The notes: generated by a model not told the origin, from the letters alone. Positions 17,462 through 27,469 are shown, counted from the first letter of the stretch. The stretch is DNA of 64,000 nt from Flavobacterium sp. ov086 (GCF_900187965.1 NZ_FZNL01000001.1:186001-250000), one strand, 5' to 3'. Numbers and translations are program-made.

Positions 17462-20329
17462 TTATATACTAACCATAACTTCGGTATATTTAATTTGATT
17501 TAAATAACATTTAGCTAAATAGTACGACTTAAACTCATAAAATCTTGAATCCTCAATAAAATGCCTATTCATACTCATATGAATTAGAAGAGAAAAGTAT
17601 GTCCTTTTACTCAAACTGCTTTTTTCTAACCCATTAAAAATATTACTTATAAATTTTTCATCAGTGAAAAGGCTTTGATAATTGAAGTCTGTAATTTTTA
17701 GCTTAATTTTTGCGTATTTTTTATTGAAATCTTTTCTCAACTCGCGATTTAATTCAAACTCTTTCGAAAACTTGTTTATACAGTTTTCACAATAAGATAT
17801 CATCTCTTCCAGGGAAAGCCCCATAAAATCTAGATAATATTTAATTTTCAGTATAGCAACTATCTGAATCGCCTCTTCTTCTAGATCTTTAGCGATAACA
17901 TTATTTAAAAAATCTTTACTATCCAAATCGAAAATAACTTCCGCTAATTTCATTAGTTTTCCGCCTCCATATCTATGATTCTCAGGAACATAAGGAGAAA
18001 TATGATATTTACTGGCGTAACCCTTTATTTTTAAATAATTAATTACACTCGTGATATATTGTCTATTTTCCAAAGAAGAAGTCTTAAATCTTAGACGTAA
18101 ATGTCTTTCAGGGCTTCCATAATGAATGAAGAAAAATTGGTCACATATGTCTTTTAAAATTATATTTTGGTGGACATATTTTAATATATCCGAATCTGCA
18201 TATGAATTACAATATAATTCAATATATAACCAATCATTTATTAACGTTTCTCGTGAATATCTATTCGAAACAACATCTAAATCTCTATAATTAATCTTAT
18301 TTGGAATATACTCCGTATTCTTGACAGCTACAACAATTTCATGGGCAAAATTTCCAGATTTATTGGCGATTTTAGGATAAAAAGAGTCATACAGACACTC
18401 TGAAACATAAAAATATTTTTTGTCTTGAATTTTATTAAAAAAGGCAAGAACATGACCTCCGTTTTCAGTATCAACAATCAAGTCTCCTTTAACATCTTTA
18501 AAAACGATTTTTTTTGCAAAGCTGTGTTTTTCTATCAGAGCTTTCAAATAGTCCAAAAACTCATTAAAGCTCATTTCATTATTTACCAGTAAAAGCTGAG
18601 CAGCACTTAGGAGCATACCTTTTTCTAAATAAATTCTAGGAACATATTCCCTAAGCATATTTTCGTATGAATTGAAATTAAAATTTATAAAGTAAAATTC
18701 TTGATTTTGAAATTCTACTTCTCTCAAAAACCAATTTATATCTGAATCAGACAATCTAAAATTAACCGCAGATATAAACTTCGGTAATATTTGTTTTTTA
18801 AATTCTTTTGACACCAATGAGATTTTACCATTTTGTAGATGAATGTAAATATCTGAAAAAAAAATTGGTATTGTGTTTTTTAAAACTGACGTGTTTATAG
18901 GAATAGTATAATCATAATAATGTCTAGTAGGTGAAATATTTATAGTTCGTAAATCTCCCATACAGTTTACCTCTGCTATAATTTTATCAGCATTTATCTC
19001 CTTTTCAAAACTTACAATTTCCTCGCAAAGAGAATCCGTAACATTTCCAAATCTGGAAATTAAATTTAAAGCCGAAGTTCCACCTGCTTTTTTAAAATAA
19101 ACAACTTCTTCGCCAGTCGTTTTTGAAACTAAAACTTCTAAAACAACGCTAAAACTGGCTGGCAAATTTGTGTTTAAATTTACTCTATCTTTAGAATCTA
19201 AATCAAGGAAAAGCTCTTTTTCATTTGAACGTAAAATTTTTGCTATAATATCTTTATGGAGCTTCATTTGCGATTCAGAGCGCATGTCAGAATACTTAAT
19301 CCCTGAATATGGATTAAATACTTCACTCAATGGTATAAAACCATCGTTAAAACGACTAGATAACTGTCTCCCAAATTTATTTAATCTATCATTACAAGGT
19401 GTTCCACTGCTATTATAAGAAATTGAAAAATCTATAAATTTTTCAATTTTTTTTCTAATTTCAACATCGATACTTCCTGATCCAAATTCGAAGGAATTGA
19501 TCGCATGAAAAGATTTAACATTATCAACATTATATGTAACATAGTTATCCTGCTCTCTTTTTAGTAATTCTGAAAACTTTGTTATTTCAGAGATATTTCC
19601 CAAATTAAACTTTTTCTTTTCAACAAGAATAGAATCATTTACACCTAATAAAGTACATAGTTTACCTTTCAATGGATAATATAAAAATTCATGTATCAAA
19701 AGCCCTGCTTCAACAATATCATCCAAGTAAGTTTCAATTTCATATTTTTCAAAGCCTTCATTTATTAGCTCTTCTAATAACGAACTAATTTTAGCGCCAG
19801 AAGTAAATTTATTAATTAACCACTCTAAGTTTTCATCATAATCAATTTCAACATAATTAATCTCAATTTTCCCGCTATTAAGAATTTTAGATCTATAAAA
19901 ACTAATTCTATTTTCATTCAAAAAATGTATTGAAGGATTTGAAAAATAGGAAAACTCATTCTGCTGATTTAAAGACAATTCCTTAACAATTCCAGAAATG
20001 AATGAATTATCATAATCAATCTCTAACTCTGTAGACAATCCTTTTTCTATTAAAGTGATATCACTCCAGATTAAAGATCCGACACTGCTAAAAGCTCCAA
20101 AAGGCGTTGGATTAAAATGTGATCTTAAAAAATATCTTTCTAATGAAAGTAGAACTTTTTCAGTTTTATTCTTTTTAATATCTTCATACAAACTTCTTGA
20201 AGAAATTAAAATAGCGAGTTTAAACATTTCATTATTATTAAAAAAGCCCAACATGTCACCTTTATTTCTATCATACGACTGAATAGGAAAATTGACAACT
20301 CTTTTAACTACTGAATCAAAAAAAAGCAT
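17462..20329 (-). CDS. Full-length class I lantibiotic dehydratase (LanB)
   Basis: A 955-residue enzyme that dehydrates Ser/Thr of a precursor peptide in two steps: glutamylation from Glu-tRNA, then glutamate elimination. The large N-terminal part (about 1-640) is the glutamylation domain, with FNPTPFGAFSSVG and, later, the PTRHYYDYTIPIN segment. The C-terminal part (about 697-955) is the SpaB_C/elimination domain, with FFFIHYGSPERHLRLRF and PYVPENHRYGGG. Both domains are on one chain, unlike the split LanB enzymes of some bacteroidetes. It is the last gene of the minus-strand lanthipeptide run, 62 bp after lanC. Sequence is AT-richer than its housekeeping neighbours. It is cytoplasmic, probably membrane-associated with LanC and the exporter. 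Confidence 0.93.
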   Translation of the reverse strand: MLFFDSVVKRVVNFPIQSYDRNKGDMLGFFNNNEMFKLAILISSRSLYEDIKKNKTEKVLLSLERYFLRSHFNPTPFGAFSSVGSLIWSDITLIEKGLSTELEIDYDNSFISGIVKELSLNQQNEFSYFSNPSIHFLNENRISFYRSKILNSGKIEINYVEIDYDENLEWLINKFTSGAKISSLLEELINEGFEKYEIETYLDDIVEAGLLIHEFLYYPLKGKLCTLLGVNDSILVEKKKFNLGNISEITKFSELLKREQDNYVTYNVDNVKSFHAINSFEFGSGSIDVEIRKKIEKFIDFSISYNSSGTPCNDRLNKFGRQLSSRFNDGFIPLSEVFNPYSGIKYSDMRSESQMKLHKDIIAKILRSNEKELFLDLDSKDRVNLNTNLPASFSVVLEVLVSKTTGEEVVYFKKAGGTSALNLISRFGNVTDSLCEEIVSFEKEINADKIIAEVNCMGDLRTINISPTRHYYDYTIPINTSVLKNTIPIFFSDIYIHLQNGKISLVSKEFKKQILPKFISAVNFRLSDSDINWFLREVEFQNQEFYFINFNFNSYENMLREYVPRIYLEKGMLLSAAQLLLVNNEMSFNEFLDYLKALIEKHSFAKKIVFKDVKGDLIVDTENGGHVLAFFNKIQDKKYFYVSECLYDSFYPKIANKSGNFAHEIVVAVKNTEYIPNKINYRDLDVVSNRYSRETLINDWLYIELYCNSYADSDILKYVHQNIILKDICDQFFFIHYGSPERHLRLRFKTSSLENRQYITSVINYLKIKGYASKYHISPYVPENHRYGGGKLMKLAEVIFDLDSKDFLNNVIAKDLEEEAIQIVAILKIKYYLDFMGLSLEEMISYCENCINKFSKEFELNRELRKDFNKKYAKIKLKITDFNYQSLFTDEKFISNIFNGLEKSSLSKRTYFSLLIHMSMNRHFIEDSRFYEFKSYYLAKCYLNQIKYTEVMVSI

Positions 20330-20391
20330 AAATAGAATTTATTAAATATGATTTTAAAAACAACCTAATATTAAAATACTTACATTCAAAT

Positions 20392-21549
20392 TCAATGTAA
20401 ATTAATACAACTAAGCCAATTTGGATTTATTTCGTTATTTATTGTTAGGAGCACCATCCCTAACCCTGACGCTCCTTTCAATATAGAAGCTTCTTCTATA
20501 TATTGTCCATTTCCTGTATGAGCCAAAAATTCACTAAAATTCTTAGTTTGAAACCTCATTACATCATCCCAAATTTTAATCTCATTACAATAATCAATTC
20601 CAAACTTTAGACTTGCAAAATGGTATTGCATTATTATTCCTGTTGAACCATGGCAAATGCCAAAATCTTTAACGTTTGACTCACTTAACGAAATATTTTT
20701 TGTATTGTCCATTAATGCAATCGCTTCATTTTTTAATTCATTATTATTAAGAAATATACTTGCATTATATAGTGAATTACTAATTCCTAAATCTCCTTGA
20801 CACCATCCCAACAAAGCACTAGTTGAAATTTCACTTTTTAAGATATGAACATTTGGAAAAAATTGTTTTGATTTTAAATCATACTTTTTTCCTTTTTTTA
20901 AAAAATCAATACAAATATTTAAAGGCTCTTTAACATCAATTTCTAGTTCTTTGAAATTATTAGACAAATAGATCAGAAAATTTATTAGACCTGATACTCC
21001 GTGTGCAATCCCAAAATAATAGCATTTGTCATTATGATATGCAGATTCTCTAATTAGGACATCATTTAAATTCGAATTAATTTTCCCTATTAATTCTCGT
21101 GAAAAGTTATTTAAAGTTTCAATTAAAAAATCAGTTTTAGCAATATTATTTCTATTTATAAAATAAAAAACGATACCCATTGCTCCGTGCAAAAAATCAA
21201 AATTATTTTTATTTAGCAATTCTTTTAAATCTTCAGCTAAAATTAAATCGAGACTTTCAAAATAACTTTCATCAATTTCTATATCATCATTGTTTAAGTT
21301 TAACAAAACCCAACCATAACCTGCAAGACCAGAACACAAAGAAGAACTGTTTGATTCTTCTGATATCAAATTATTTATTTTATCAATAATTAATAATAAT
21401 TTTTCTTGATATTCAATGTTATTGTACGTCTTGCTTAAAAAATTATAAAACATTGCAATTCCTGAAAGACCATCTAAAAGACCAATTCTATTTTCTCCTG
21501 GAATTGTTTGCCAAACTTTTTTTTCTATTCTAGAAATAACATCCTTCAT
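20392..21549 (-). CDS. Lanthionine synthetase C family cyclase (LanC)
   Basis: A 385-residue zinc-dependent cyclase that joins Cys thiols to dehydrated Ser/Thr to make (methyl)lanthionine rings. The three zinc ligands are present: Cys250 in WCQGDLG, and Cys299 and His300 in ICHGSTG. The active-site His is at 183 in the IAHGVSG motif. Repeated GL/GxxG turns mark the alpha/alpha-barrel. Length is close to NisC. It sits between the precursor peptide gene and lanB, and a hairpin terminator separates it from the precursor (21595-21634). A role on the peptide encoded at 21667-21837 is the direct inference. Confidence 0.93.
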   Translation of the reverse strand: MKDVISRIEKKVWQTIPGENRIGLLDGLSGIAMFYNFLSKTYNNIEYQEKLLLIIDKINNLISEESNSSSLCSGLAGYGWVLLNLNNDDIEIDESYFESLDLILAEDLKELLNKNNFDFLHGAMGIVFYFINRNNIAKTDFLIETLNNFSRELIGKINSNLNDVLIRESAYHNDKCYYFGIAHGVSGLINFLIYLSNNFKELEIDVKEPLNICIDFLKKGKKYDLKSKQFFPNVHILKSEISTSALLGWCQGDLGISNSLYNASIFLNNNELKNEAIALMDNTKNISLSESNVKDFGICHGSTGIIMQYHFASLKFGIDYCNEIKIWDDVMRFQTKNFSEFLAHTGNGQYIEEASILKGASGLGMVLLTINNEINPNWLSCINLH

Positions 21550-21594
21550 ATACTAATACCTTAAATATTTACATTTAAAAAACATCTCTTAATA

Positions 21595-21634
21595 AAAAAA
21601 AATAGTAATTTCTATTAAAACAGAAATTACTATT
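21595..21634 (-). terminator. Terminator/attenuator between lanthipeptide precursor and lanC
   Basis: On the minus strand a 13-bp perfect stem (21622-21634 with 21601-21613, AATAGTAATTTCT) is followed by a run of T (complement of 21593-21600). It would end most transcripts after the precursor and let a fraction read into lanC-lanB. Confidence 0.8.
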
Positions 21635-21666
21635 CAGTAATTAAGATATTTAAATAACCAATGATA

Positions 21667-21837
21667 TTAAGAGCAATCTATTGGCCAAGATGATGTTTCA
21701 TTACAACACATATCTTCAGAATCATCTGAATGTTCTCCTTTAACATATCCTCCTTTAATTTTCTCTTGCTCTTCTTCAGACAATTTTTTTATTGTCAAAT
21801 TTTTTAATTCCAATTTCTTTGGATTTAATTTTTTCAT
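21667..21837 (-). CDS. Lanthipeptide precursor with double-glycine leader
   Basis: A 56-residue peptide. The leader (1-30) starts MKKLNPKKLELKNL and ends KLSEEEQEKIKGG, a charged double-glycine leader of the type cleaved by C39 peptidases. The 26-residue core starts YVKGEHSDDSEDMCC and ends WPIDCS. It holds three Cys (two adjacent) and several Ser/Thr, which gives donors and acceptors for up to three lanthionine rings. It is directly upstream of lanC and lanB and downstream of the exporter genes on the same strand. An inverted repeat CTAATTG-N7-CAATTAG lies about 30 bp before the ATG. I did not recognise the core sequence. Confidence 0.88.
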   Translation of the reverse strand: MKKLNPKKLELKNLTIKKLSEEEQEKIKGGYVKGEHSDDSEDMCCNETSSWPIDCS

Positions 21838-21866
21838 AATGGTGTTTTTTGATTTTGTTAATACTA

Positions 21867-21887
21867 CTAATTGTCACTTGCAATTAG
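21867..21887. promoter_or_regulatory. Inverted repeat upstream of the lanthipeptide precursor
   Basis: CTAATTG (21867-21873) and CAATTAG (21881-21887) are exact reverse complements around TCACTTG. It sits 30-50 bp before the start codon, where an operator could lie. Evidence is symmetry and position only. Confidence 0.4.
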
Positions 21888-21997
21888 TTATTACAAATAA
21901 AAATAAAATATTTTAAACAATAACTTGTTAAAATCGTTAAAATTTAGTTAAAAAAGTAAACTTATACCTTTATTTTTAATATTTTTAGAGGTTGTAT

Positions 21998-23650
21998 TTA
22001 ATTGTTTATCTTCTTTAGAAAATTAATAGCACGTTCCAAAATTTCATCTTTACCTTGCTGAATTCCTAAAATAGTAGGTTTTACTTCAATATCAGGAACA
22101 ATACCAATACGTTGGGTTTCTTTTTTATTAGGATAAAAAACACCATAACAAGTAAAAGATGAACCAAATCCTTTTATGAGTGAAAATCTATAATTACCTC
22201 CATCTGCGCCACCAGTCTGACTTCCAATTACTGTTGTTTTAGGTGCTGTTTTCAACGCCATAGCTGTATATTCTGCATGACTTATTGCATTTTCATCAAT
22301 CAAAACAACTACTTTCCCTTTGTAATAATCCGGATTACTTTTACCACATTTTTCAATATCTGCTTTCCAAATAAAACGTCCCGGATAAGTTAAGTCCGGA
22401 TACAATAACCTTGCAAATTCTTTTTGTTCCGGATTAAGCCAGTCCGAAATCGCATACATCACATCATGCGGACGCTTCCTGTCGTCAAAAATAATAGCAT
22501 TAGTATTTTTTAATTCAGAAATTAAATTCGGAACATCTTTAGCTTCAAAGGCATCAAAATTAACATATCCAATATTCCCTTCTAAAATTTTCCATTTCTC
22601 TTCGTCAGGAAATTGTATTTTTAAATCTTTATATTTATAACGGTTTATCAATTTAACTTCCGTTTTGTCTTGTCTGGTAAATTCAATTTCAAATGAATCT
22701 GATTTTCCATTAAAAATTGTCCAATAAGCATTTCTCAAAACCGAAGGCTCATTTGAGCCTTCAACATATTTCCGATTTTCTTTTAGAATTTCGGCAATAG
22801 TTTTCCCTTCAACTTTTGTAATTACATCTCCAATTTTGATATCACTAATTTTTGCTAAAGAATCATTCTTCAACTTAACAACAACTGCTTTCTCATCAAT
22901 TATTTTTACATCAGCCGGAATAAATTTATCTCCAAAATAATCAAACAATTGTGACATTTGCGTTGAGGCATGCGTATCATTCAATTTTATTGAAATTTCG
23001 CGCATTGCCAAAACAAAATCTTTCTCAGATTCCGGATTGTCAAATCGGGAGAGAAATTCAATTAAAGTTTTATCCCAATTTTGATCCATTTGGTATTTAT
23101 AAGGGAAGAAATATTCAATATAATTCCAATATCTAAACAATGCCAAAAGACGAAGATTTTTATCTGTCCACTTAAAATCAGGATACTTTATTTCATTAAT
23201 AAATTCTAAAGACATACTGCCACCATTCACATAATCAACAAAATGTTGCTTTCCCTGAATACGGTTTTCTTCAATAAATTTTAGTTTTTTTGAAAGTGAT
23301 TTTGAGAATAAATCATTTTTAGAAATCCATGACAAATCAAAATTTTTGTCAAAGTAATCAATTTTAGAAGTTGACTTAGAAGTTTTATAATCTTTTACTT
23401 CTCCCAAAGAAGTAATCCAATTTTCGATCACCAAAGAAAATGCTTCTGCTGATTGTGCTTCTTCAACTTTTGATAAAACCTGAAATAATTGTTCATCCCA
23501 ATTTTTACTTCCATCAGCTACATTTGGATGGTAATATTTTAGAAAGCCCCAGATTTTGCATGTTGCAGCTAATTTTTGAGTTTCGTTTATTGGTTTTGAA
23601 AAAGAATATTGAAATAATAAAACAAGAACTAAAAGAAAAATTTTCTTCAT
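21998..23650 (-). CDS. S41 family (C-terminal processing type) peptidase
   Basis: A 550-residue secreted protease with a signal peptide (about 1-18, MKKIFLLVLVLLFQYSFS). The N-terminal helical part has the HPNVADGSKNWDEQLF pattern typical of bacteroidetes S41 proteins. A PDZ-like segment (about 250-320) contains IKIGDVITKVEGKTIAEIL. The catalytic domain follows, with the nucleophile region DENAISHAEYTAMAL and a later TGGADGGNYRF loop. It acts in the periplasm or at the cell surface. It sits inside the lanthipeptide run between the adaptor gene and the precursor, which suggests a link to peptide maturation, turnover or self-protection, though S41 proteases are common everywhere in this phylum. 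Confidence 0.88.
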   Translation of the reverse strand: MKKIFLLVLVLLFQYSFSKPINETQKLAATCKIWGFLKYYHPNVADGSKNWDEQLFQVLSKVEEAQSAEAFSLVIENWITSLGEVKDYKTSKSTSKIDYFDKNFDLSWISKNDLFSKSLSKKLKFIEENRIQGKQHFVDYVNGGSMSLEFINEIKYPDFKWTDKNLRLLALFRYWNYIEYFFPYKYQMDQNWDKTLIEFLSRFDNPESEKDFVLAMREISIKLNDTHASTQMSQLFDYFGDKFIPADVKIIDEKAVVVKLKNDSLAKISDIKIGDVITKVEGKTIAEILKENRKYVEGSNEPSVLRNAYWTIFNGKSDSFEIEFTRQDKTEVKLINRYKYKDLKIQFPDEEKWKILEGNIGYVNFDAFEAKDVPNLISELKNTNAIIFDDRKRPHDVMYAISDWLNPEQKEFARLLYPDLTYPGRFIWKADIEKCGKSNPDYYKGKVVVLIDENAISHAEYTAMALKTAPKTTVIGSQTGGADGGNYRFSLIKGFGSSFTCYGVFYPNKKETQRIGIVPDIEVKPTILGIQQGKDEILERAINFLKKINN

Positions 23651-23692
23651 TTGAAAAAACGGTTTTGGTTAGTTAAATAGTTATGGCTAATT

Positions 23693-24982
23693 TTAAACTT
23701 GCTCAAAAATACTTTTAAACTGATATAAGATTCTTTCGATCAATCTTAGATCTTCGGTTACAATTTCAGCGCTTCCTTTCATTTCTTGTTGAAACACTAT
23801 TCTCTTTTTATAAGAGGTTTCCAGTCCGTTTGGTAAAGCAACATCCAACAACAGATTTCCATCTTTGTCCGGAACCAGTGATATGTTTTGGATTTTTCCC
23901 CTCAGAACTCCAAATTCTCTATCTGGGAAATTTGCCAGTCTGATGTTTACTTTTTGACCTACTTTTATCTTACCTGAATTTAAAGCTGGAGCTCTGACTT
24001 TTCCAACAAAGCCGTTTTTAGCATCCGGAATTATAGAAAAAACATTATCGCCAACGTTTATTGTCTGATTTTCATTCCAAACCTGCAAAAAAGTTACCAC
24101 TCCACTTATGGATGTTTTTAAGGTATAAGCCAATTCCCAATCTTTTATTACTTTTTTAAGCTGATAAAACGATTGTGCCATGTTACGCCCCAGGTTAACT
24201 TCTTCTTTGGTGCTGTTTATGTGCGAACTCTGGCTTGATTTTGTATTATCTATTAAAGAGGACCTTAATTGCGAAATCGACGATAACAAGCCCTTATAAC
24301 TCTTCTGAGCCTGTAGATATGTCAGCTTCTTGGCTTCCATTTCCTGAGCCGAAATAATTCCTTTGTTGTAAAGGGTTTCAAAACGGGCAATCTCATTCTT
24401 TTGAAGCTGTAATTCGCTTTCGTTGATGATTTTTTGCTGTTGCAGAATTTCCAATCTTTCCTTGATTTGTACTTTCTCTGAAACCTGCGCTCGGTTTTCG
24501 ACTTCAAAAGGCTGTAAATCTTCATTTAGCTGTTCTGCCTGATAGTCTTTTTGAAAAACAGCAAAGGCGCTTTCGATTTCACCCAATTGTGTATTTTTCA
24601 GCAATGCAAACGGAAAGGCTTTTTTTGAATCGTTAACATTATAAGCATCAACAATGCTTTTTAATAAAAAAACATCTTTGTAATTGGCTGTATTTTCTAT
24701 AACAGCAAGTGTTGCATTTTTTGGGACTATTGCTTTATTTTTTACCAAGATAGCTTCAATCCTACCGGATGATTTCGAAACTATTTTCTCTGGCGGAATA
24801 TTGGTTGTAATAACGATTTCAGTATTCACTACATCCGGATATTTGATAAACCAGGACACAAAAAACAGCAAAAATATAATGGCAAATATCAAAACGGTTC
24901 CCCAACGTATCATCCAATGAGGTACTTTGGTGAGTATATCCTGAACTTCTTCACTTCTTAATTCAAATGTATCTTCTGCCAT
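23693..24982 (-). CDS. HlyD family membrane-fusion protein of a peptide exporter
   Basis: A 429-residue periplasmic adaptor. A short cytoplasmic N-terminus is followed by one membrane segment (about 28-48, VLIFAIIFLLFFVSWF). A lipoyl-like half motif (about 60-95), a long coiled coil (about 150-255, rich in Gln/Glu/Lys) and the C-terminal barrel part (KTSISGVVTFLQVWNENQTI and PDREFGVLRGKI) follow. It should join the ABC exporter to an outer-membrane channel such as TolC, which is not encoded here. The gene starts 3 bp after the exporter gene ends, so both are one transcript. Confidence 0.92.
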   Translation of the reverse strand: MAEDTFELRSEEVQDILTKVPHWMIRWGTVLIFAIIFLLFFVSWFIKYPDVVNTEIVITTNIPPEKIVSKSSGRIEAILVKNKAIVPKNATLAVIENTANYKDVFLLKSIVDAYNVNDSKKAFPFALLKNTQLGEIESAFAVFQKDYQAEQLNEDLQPFEVENRAQVSEKVQIKERLEILQQQKIINESELQLQKNEIARFETLYNKGIISAQEMEAKKLTYLQAQKSYKGLLSSISQLRSSLIDNTKSSQSSHINSTKEEVNLGRNMAQSFYQLKKVIKDWELAYTLKTSISGVVTFLQVWNENQTINVGDNVFSIIPDAKNGFVGKVRAPALNSGKIKVGQKVNIRLANFPDREFGVLRGKIQNISLVPDKDGNLLLDVALPNGLETSYKKRIVFQQEMKGSAEIVTEDLRLIERILYQFKSIFEQV

Positions 24983-24985
24983 GAT

Positions 24986-27178
24986 TTAATTTCCTAATTG
25001 TAATTGATTTCGAACCAATTCAAAATAATTCCCTTTTTGCTGTACTAATGCCGAGTGACTTCCTATCTCAATGATTTTTCCTTTGTCCAAAACCACAATC
25101 TGATCTGCGTTCATAACCGTACTGAGTCGGTGTGCAATAACAACAACGGTTTTGTCTTTGAAAAAGATATCGAGTTTTCTCATGATTTCTTTCTCATTAT
25201 TAGCATCTAAAGCCGAAGTTGCTTCGTCGAAGAACAATATTTCCGGATTTTTATAAACGGCTCTTGCAATTAGTAATCGTTGTTTTTGTCCGGTGCTCAT
25301 TCCGGTTCCTTCCGAACCGATTTTGGTATTATAACCCAATGGCAATCCTGATATATATTCTTTTATATTGGCAACATCTGCTGCATATACTAATCTTTCT
25401 TTATCAACTTTGTCTACTCCAATTGCGATATTATTAGCAATGGTATCACTAAAAATAAAACCTTCCTGCATCACGGCACCAATATTGGATCTCCAGGCTT
25501 TTTGCGAAATATTCCTTAGTTGTGAATTGCCTATGTTGATTTCTCCTTTTTCAGGTTCATAGAACTTTAAAAGCAATTTCATCAGTGTTGTTTTTCCGCT
25601 TCCGCTGACGCCTACTATTGCGGTTACTTTATTGGCTGGAATTATTAAACTCAAATTATCCAAAACAGGAATATCTGATCCTAAATAACGATACGAAAGA
25701 TTCTTGATCTCAATATCGGAATCATACGGAACTTCGCTGGTTTGATGTACTTCCTGTTCCGTTTCATCTTCTTTTTCATGGATTTCAGACAATCTCGCCA
25801 AGGAGATTTTTGCATCCTGAAGTTCTCTCACAAATTCTATAAGCTGCGCGATTGGTCCGTTTAAACTCCCTACAATCGAACTAATAGCCAGCATCATACC
25901 CAAGGTAATTGAACCATCAATCACTAATTTTGCCGATAGAAATATGATAAAAATATTCTTCAATTCATTGATTACCGATGAACCTATGGTTTGGGTTTGT
26001 TCTAATATTAGTCCTTTTATAGAAACTCTAAAAAGTCTTGCCTGTACATATTCCCAGCCCCATCGTTTTTGTTTTTCGGCATTATGGAGTTTGATTTCCT
26101 GCATGCCGTTAATGAGTTCCATGACTTTACTCTGTTCCTGCGAAACTTCGGCAAATCGTTTGTAATCTAAAGCTTCTCTTCGTTTTAAAAACAGCGTGAT
26201 CCATCCGAAGTAAAAAAAACTTCCAATAAAGAAAACAAAAAAGATCTGAAGGTTAAAGTACGCCAATACTCCTCCCATGACGAACATATTGATCACAGAA
26301 AACAAAACATTTATAGAGGAAGTTGTCAGAATTTTTTCGATTCTGCGGTGATCATTGATACGCTGCATGATATCGCCTGTCATTCTAACATCAAAAAACG
26401 AAATGGGCAGATTCATCAGTTTTATAAAGAAATCTGAAATCAGCGATATATTGATTCGGGTTGAAAGATGCAATAATATCCAGCTTCTGATGAGCTCTAA
26501 ACCAGTTCTCCCTGCAAAAAGAAACAATTGCGCAAAAAGAATCAAATAAATAAAATGGATGTTTTGGTTTTGGATTCCGATATCGACAATACTCTGTGTT
26601 AAAAACGGAAAGATCAACTGCAGTAAACTGCTGGCCAATAATCCGATACTTAACTGTATCAAAAATGATTTGTATCTTAAAATATATTGCGATAAGAGTT
26701 TAAAACCTAATCCTTTATGATCCTCTTTATCAAAATCTGTCTGAAAGAATTTTGGTGTAGCTTCCAGCAATAATGCGATTCCTTCTTCAGTAGATTCATC
26801 AGCATTATTTCCGATCCAGAATTTAAGAAATTCCTCTTTATGGTATTGAATTAATCCAAAAGCCGGATCTGAAATATAATAAATTCCTTTTTTTATTTTA
26901 TAAAGTACTACATAATGATTCTGATTCCAATGCAAAACACATGGTAGTGGAGCTTCATCTAATCGCTGGGCACTTAATTTTGCTCCTAATGTTCTGAAAC
27001 CAATTTTCTCTGCTGCATCACTTAAAAAAAGCAAATTGCTTCCCTCACGAGTTGTTTCACTAAAGTCTCTCAACTCCTGAATGTTGATTGTTTTACCGTA
27101 ATGCTTGGCTATTATTTTTAAACATGTCGGACCACAATCTTTATAATCAGCTTGTTTGTAATTGGCAAATTGTTTCAA
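24986..27178 (-). CDS. Peptidase-domain (C39) ABC exporter for double-glycine-leader peptides
   Basis: A 730-residue exporter that cuts leaders after GG and pumps the core peptides out. The N-terminal C39 protease (about 1-140) has catalytic Cys15 in the YKDCGPTCLK motif, His88 and Asp104, so it should be active. A six-helix transmembrane domain (about 165-450) follows. The ATPase (about 480-730) has Walker A VGVSGSGKTT, signature STGQKQR, Walker B EILFFDEATSALD and the switch AHRLS. It is flanked on both sides by GG-leader peptide genes, so it probably handles the lanthipeptide and the cysteine-rich peptides alike. It is the first gene of the exporter-adaptor pair. Confidence 0.96.
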   Translation of the reverse strand: MKQFANYKQADYKDCGPTCLKIIAKHYGKTINIQELRDFSETTREGSNLLFLSDAAEKIGFRTLGAKLSAQRLDEAPLPCVLHWNQNHYVVLYKIKKGIYYISDPAFGLIQYHKEEFLKFWIGNNADESTEEGIALLLEATPKFFQTDFDKEDHKGLGFKLLSQYILRYKSFLIQLSIGLLASSLLQLIFPFLTQSIVDIGIQNQNIHFIYLILFAQLFLFAGRTGLELIRSWILLHLSTRINISLISDFFIKLMNLPISFFDVRMTGDIMQRINDHRRIEKILTTSSINVLFSVINMFVMGGVLAYFNLQIFFVFFIGSFFYFGWITLFLKRREALDYKRFAEVSQEQSKVMELINGMQEIKLHNAEKQKRWGWEYVQARLFRVSIKGLILEQTQTIGSSVINELKNIFIIFLSAKLVIDGSITLGMMLAISSIVGSLNGPIAQLIEFVRELQDAKISLARLSEIHEKEDETEQEVHQTSEVPYDSDIEIKNLSYRYLGSDIPVLDNLSLIIPANKVTAIVGVSGSGKTTLMKLLLKFYEPEKGEINIGNSQLRNISQKAWRSNIGAVMQEGFIFSDTIANNIAIGVDKVDKERLVYAADVANIKEYISGLPLGYNTKIGSEGTGMSTGQKQRLLIARAVYKNPEILFFDEATSALDANNEKEIMRKLDIFFKDKTVVVIAHRLSTVMNADQIVVLDKGKIIEIGSHSALVQQKGNYFELVRNQLQLGN

Positions 27179-27440
27179 TTCTTAATTAATTTCCTACCTT
27201 TTATGGTAAATTTTAGTTTTGCTAATGTAATATTTATCAGGAACTTTTCTAAATATTTTATTTCCTTTATAATTCTTCTTTAACCAAAATAAATGATACG
27301 TTATTAAATGCGTGAAACTTTCAATTTCTATTTGCAAATTAAGCGGGCTTACCGCGCAACAAACGAATTATTCTAAAAAAAGAGGAATTCTCTATCAACG
27401 AAACAGTTAAAAAAATAAACTCAAAGATTTATGTAAAAGA

Positions 27441-27469
27441 AACCGCCAAAATAAAAATACAAGGCGGTT
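27441..27469. terminator. Bidirectional terminator below the 27493 peptide gene
   Basis: The stem AACCGCC (27441-27447) pairs with GGCGGTT (27463-27469), with T-runs on the plus side and T-rich sequence on the minus side. It separates the peptide gene from the exporter gene. The rest of 27179-27492 is AT-rich and holds no gene; it should contain the exporter promoter. Confidence 0.75.
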
